DNA of 64,000 nucleotides from contig NZ_CP182236.1 in the NCBI RefSeq assembly GCF_048077055.1, positions 4,464,001 through 4,528,000 on the forward strand. Direction: 5' to 3'. Below, one piece after another: positions 63,244-64,000 of this stretch (position 1 is the first letter of the stretch; each line of letters begins with the position of its first letter). The translations under genes and the position numbers were made by a program. Origin of the DNA: Egbenema bharatensis (GTDB taxonomy: Bacteria; Cyanobacteriota; Cyanobacteriia; Elainellales; Elainellaceae). The notes below the pieces were generated by a model. The model was not told the origin of the DNA. It was given only the letters and a program-made list of their open reading frames with translations, and ran no database searches.

Positions 63244-64000
63244 TTGGTTGCTGTTAATCTCTCCTTTATCGGAACAAAACCTACTGGATTGGCCACCTAC
63301 GCCATTCGTCTGATTCCAGAACTGTCCCTACCGGAGCTGGATTTATTTGCCTCCCGATCTTTTCCCGTTCAAAACCTATCCCACTGCACCTACCACGACG
63401 TTCCGGCGGATATGACCCCGGAGCAGGGTAAGGCGGGCCACTGGCGGCGGTTGCGGTGGACCCAGTTTCAGTTTCCCCGACAGGTGGCTCAGGTGGATGA
63501 ACTGCGATCGCGTTCCCCAATTAAAGATCTACCGCTCCTGTTCTCCCCCATTCCCGAAGCTCCCCTCTTCACCCCTTACCGCTTCATCGTCGTCATGCAC
63601 GACCTGATTCCCCTGCGCTTTCCCGGTCGTACCGCTCCCCTCACTTACTACTTCCGCTACTGGGTGCCGCAAGTCCTGAAACAGGCGACCCATATTCTGT
63701 GCAATTCCACTGCTACGGCGACGGACGTTCAGCAGTTTTACGGGATTTCTGCGAAAAAACTCACCCCGATTCCCCTGGCCTACGATGCGGATCACTTCCG
63801 GGTGCTGGAATCCGATCGCCTCAGTGCTCCAGAGTTTCAGCCCGATCGCCCCTATTTCTTCTACATCGGACGACATGATCCTTACAAAAATCTCCAGCGG
63901 GTGATCGCTGCCTTTGCGGCCTTGCCAGATCGATCGGACTGCGATCTGTGGATTGCTGGAGCTGATGATCCGCGCTATACGCCCCTGTTGAAGGCTCAAG
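63244..64000 (+). CDS. GT4-type glycosyltransferase, 3' end outside window
   Basis: Cytosolic glycosyltransferase of the GT-B fold (GT4 family), which adds a sugar to a lipid-linked glycan. Visible: SFIGTKPTGLATYAIRLIPE near the N-terminus, SPIPEAPLFTPYRFIVVMHD and LIPLRFPGRTAPLTYYFRYW, and SATATDVQQFYGISAKKLT, then YFFYIGRHDPYKNLQRVIAA of the nucleotide-sugar-binding half, LWIAGADDPRY at the edge. The frame is open to position 64000. The start is uncertain; I use TTG at 63244, since the upstream part has low-complexity sequence. It follows the sulfotransferase and export genes, so it most likely assembles the same polysaccharide. Confidence 0.8.
   Translation, partial: MVAVNLSFIGTKPTGLATYAIRLIPELSLPELDLFASRSFPVQNLSHCTYHDVPADMTPEQGKAGHWRRLRWTQFQFPRQVAQVDELRSRSPIKDLPLLFSPIPEAPLFTPYRFIVVMHDLIPLRFPGRTAPLTYYFRYWVPQVLKQATHILCNSTATATDVQQFYGISAKKLTPIPLAYDADHFRVLESDRLSAPEFQPDRPYFFYIGRHDPYKNLQRVIAAFAALPDRSDCDLWIAGADDPRYTPLLKAQ

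Noticed and set aside
1..64000. tRNA or rRNA genes
   Set aside because: No T-loop (GGTTCRANYC) with matching acceptor ends and no rRNA core sequence was seen in the gaps I read.

Overview
The window comes from a cyanobacterium, probably a filamentous Leptolyngbya/Oscillatoriales-type lineage (the rank is a guess). Pointers are many HIP1 octamers (GCGATCGC), a minC-minD-minE cluster, DUF3611, DUF4230 and CADD-family proteins, cyanobacterial TIR-bounded repeats and heptameric STRR tracts. I see no rRNA, tRNA, CRISPR array or transposase gene.

Layout. 0-7 kb: ROK sugar kinase (runs off the left edge), a HAD phosphatase, a repeat-rich gap, two small exported proteins, an HK/OmpR-type RR pair, an HdeD-like membrane protein and a lipoprotein. 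6.9-13.4 kb: arginine/cyanophycin block (APC transporter, arginine deiminase, cyanophycinase, AstE/aspartoacylase-like M14 hydrolase, NhaC-type antiporter). 13.6-20.5 kb: signalling block with a 1457-residue multi-PAS/GAF kinase, two receiver-only proteins and a REC-winged-helix-Hpt regulator. 21-30.8 kb: DUF3611, META-domain protein, CtpE-like P-type ATPase, HD-domain protein, GHL10-like secreted protein, TrmH-type methyltransferase and an Ala-Pro-repeat exported protein. 30.8-33.3 kb: minE, minD, minC. 33.5-39.7 kb: accessory island with DUF6883/DUF4926, HicBA, a RelBE-like pair, a second pair with a frameshifted toxin, an orphan antitoxin-like gene, then an NB-ARC/TPR (NLR-like) protein beside a small Bell-like protein. 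39.9-53 kb: gatB and mixed metabolism, a CysQ-type phosphatase, an AGCS symporter and ftsH. 53.5-58.8 kb: KDPG aldolase and an RND efflux pair. 59.4-64 kb: polysaccharide export (Wzm/Wzt-like ABC, sulfotransferase, glycosyltransferase that runs off the right edge).

Two observations stand out. First, the NLR-like protein begins with, and its small neighbour ends with, the same short Asn/Gly/Thr-rich motif. This is the arrangement of NLR/effector pairs that signal through amyloid templating. Second, at least six frameshifts in otherwise conserved genes (ROK, RR twice, GHL10, ftsH, sulfotransferase; probably a seventh in cysQ) are each repaired by adding one base inside a GGGCC/GGCCC site. That looks like a systematic consensus error, perhaps at a methylated motif, and not six independent pseudogenisations. 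Homopolymer shifts in the HK and minE add to this.

Readings of function are from sequence motifs seen by eye; no searches were run.
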